42,734 nt of DNA, taken from contig CAOXTD010000014.1 of assembly GCA_948560265.1 (NCBI GenBank), forward strand, positions 1 through 42,734, written 5' to 3'. The position numbers were made by a program, and so were the translations under genes. Shown here in pieces: positions 42,656-42,734 of this stretch. The notes under the pieces were generated by a model, which was not told where the DNA came from, did no database searches, and saw only the letters and a list, made by a program, of their open reading frames with translations. Position 1 is the first letter of the stretch. Each line of letters starts with the position of its first letter. The DNA comes from an uncultured Clostridia bacterium. GTDB lineage: Bacteria; Bacillota; Clostridia; TANB77; CAG-508.

Positions 42656-42734
42656 ATGGAAAATAAATTTTATTCACCAGACGATACATTAATAACAGGA
42701 ATAAAAGCAATATTAGCAGAAGAATATAGTAGAG
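42656..42734 (+). CDS. Possible 5' end of a plus-strand gene, cut by the window
   Basis: From the ATG at 42656 the frame reads MENKFYSPDDTLITGIKAILAEEYSR and runs off the end. The binding site (gagaaag) is weak, and another frame upstream (42522-42680, Lys/Glu/Asn-rich) also looks coding, so the true start is unclear. Too short to assign. Confidence 0.3.
   Translation, partial: MENKFYSPDDTLITGIKAILAEEYSR

Noticed and set aside
42522..42680. Lys/Glu/Asn-rich plus-strand frame at the right end
   Set aside because: No usable start codon or binding site, and a better start for another frame lies at 42656. Left unassigned.

Overview
The window comes from a low-GC, endospore-forming Firmicute, most likely an uncultured gut member of the Clostridia. 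The evidence is AT-rich codon use, SpoVG, SpoIVB, a GerA/GerB/GerC germination receptor, zinc-type S14, S4 and L36, and Firmicute gene order. I cannot name the genus.

Layout. (1) 1-1142: the 3' part of a pilin-like surface protein whose last ~200 bp are abruptly GC-rich and encode a C-type-lectin-like tail that looks like a diversity-generating retroelement variable region. (2) 1387-13245: a Tad/Flp-like pilus or secretion locus with a CpaB-like SAF protein, two degenerate ParA/CpaE-like proteins, a CpaF ATPase, a fused TadB-TadC membrane protein, a family of small pilin-like proteins and a large surface protein. (3) 13312-15707: SpoIVB protease and a secreted transglutaminase-like protein. 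(4) 15859-18318: murC (minus strand), spoVG behind a sigma-H-type promoter, and a GC-richer, possibly acquired gene. (5) 18414-34829: one S10-spc-alpha ribosomal supercluster ending in secG, with rpmD (L30) missing and three copies of a hairpin repeat in its gaps. (6) 34921-38021: a Nudix hydrolase, a DUF3883 nuclease-like protein broken in an A7 run, and RNase R. (7) 38139-42478 (minus strand): a gerA-gerB-gerC operon with a small two-helix membrane protein at its end.

The main discovery candidate concerns the codon CGG. Five native genes (cpaF, tadBC, a pilin-like gene, gerA, gerB) each have a single break, and every break is the same event: a C placed before a conserved glycine codon (GGA or GGT), making an in-frame CGG. 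Skipping that C restores a full-length, family-consistent protein each time. I looked at every CGG triplet in the window on the coding strands. No other native gene has one in frame, while CGT, CGC and CGA are used normally for arginine. The only CGG in an unbroken reading frame lies in the GC-rich, foreign-looking gene at 17902-18318. This suggests that CGG is unassigned, or read as a +1 frameshift signal (CGGN read as Gly), in this organism. All five sites are in pilus or germination genes and none is in the ribosomal, RNA polymerase, murC or RNase R genes.

The second candidate is the hypervariable-looking pilin-like protein next to the pilus locus. No reverse transcriptase or template repeat is in the window.
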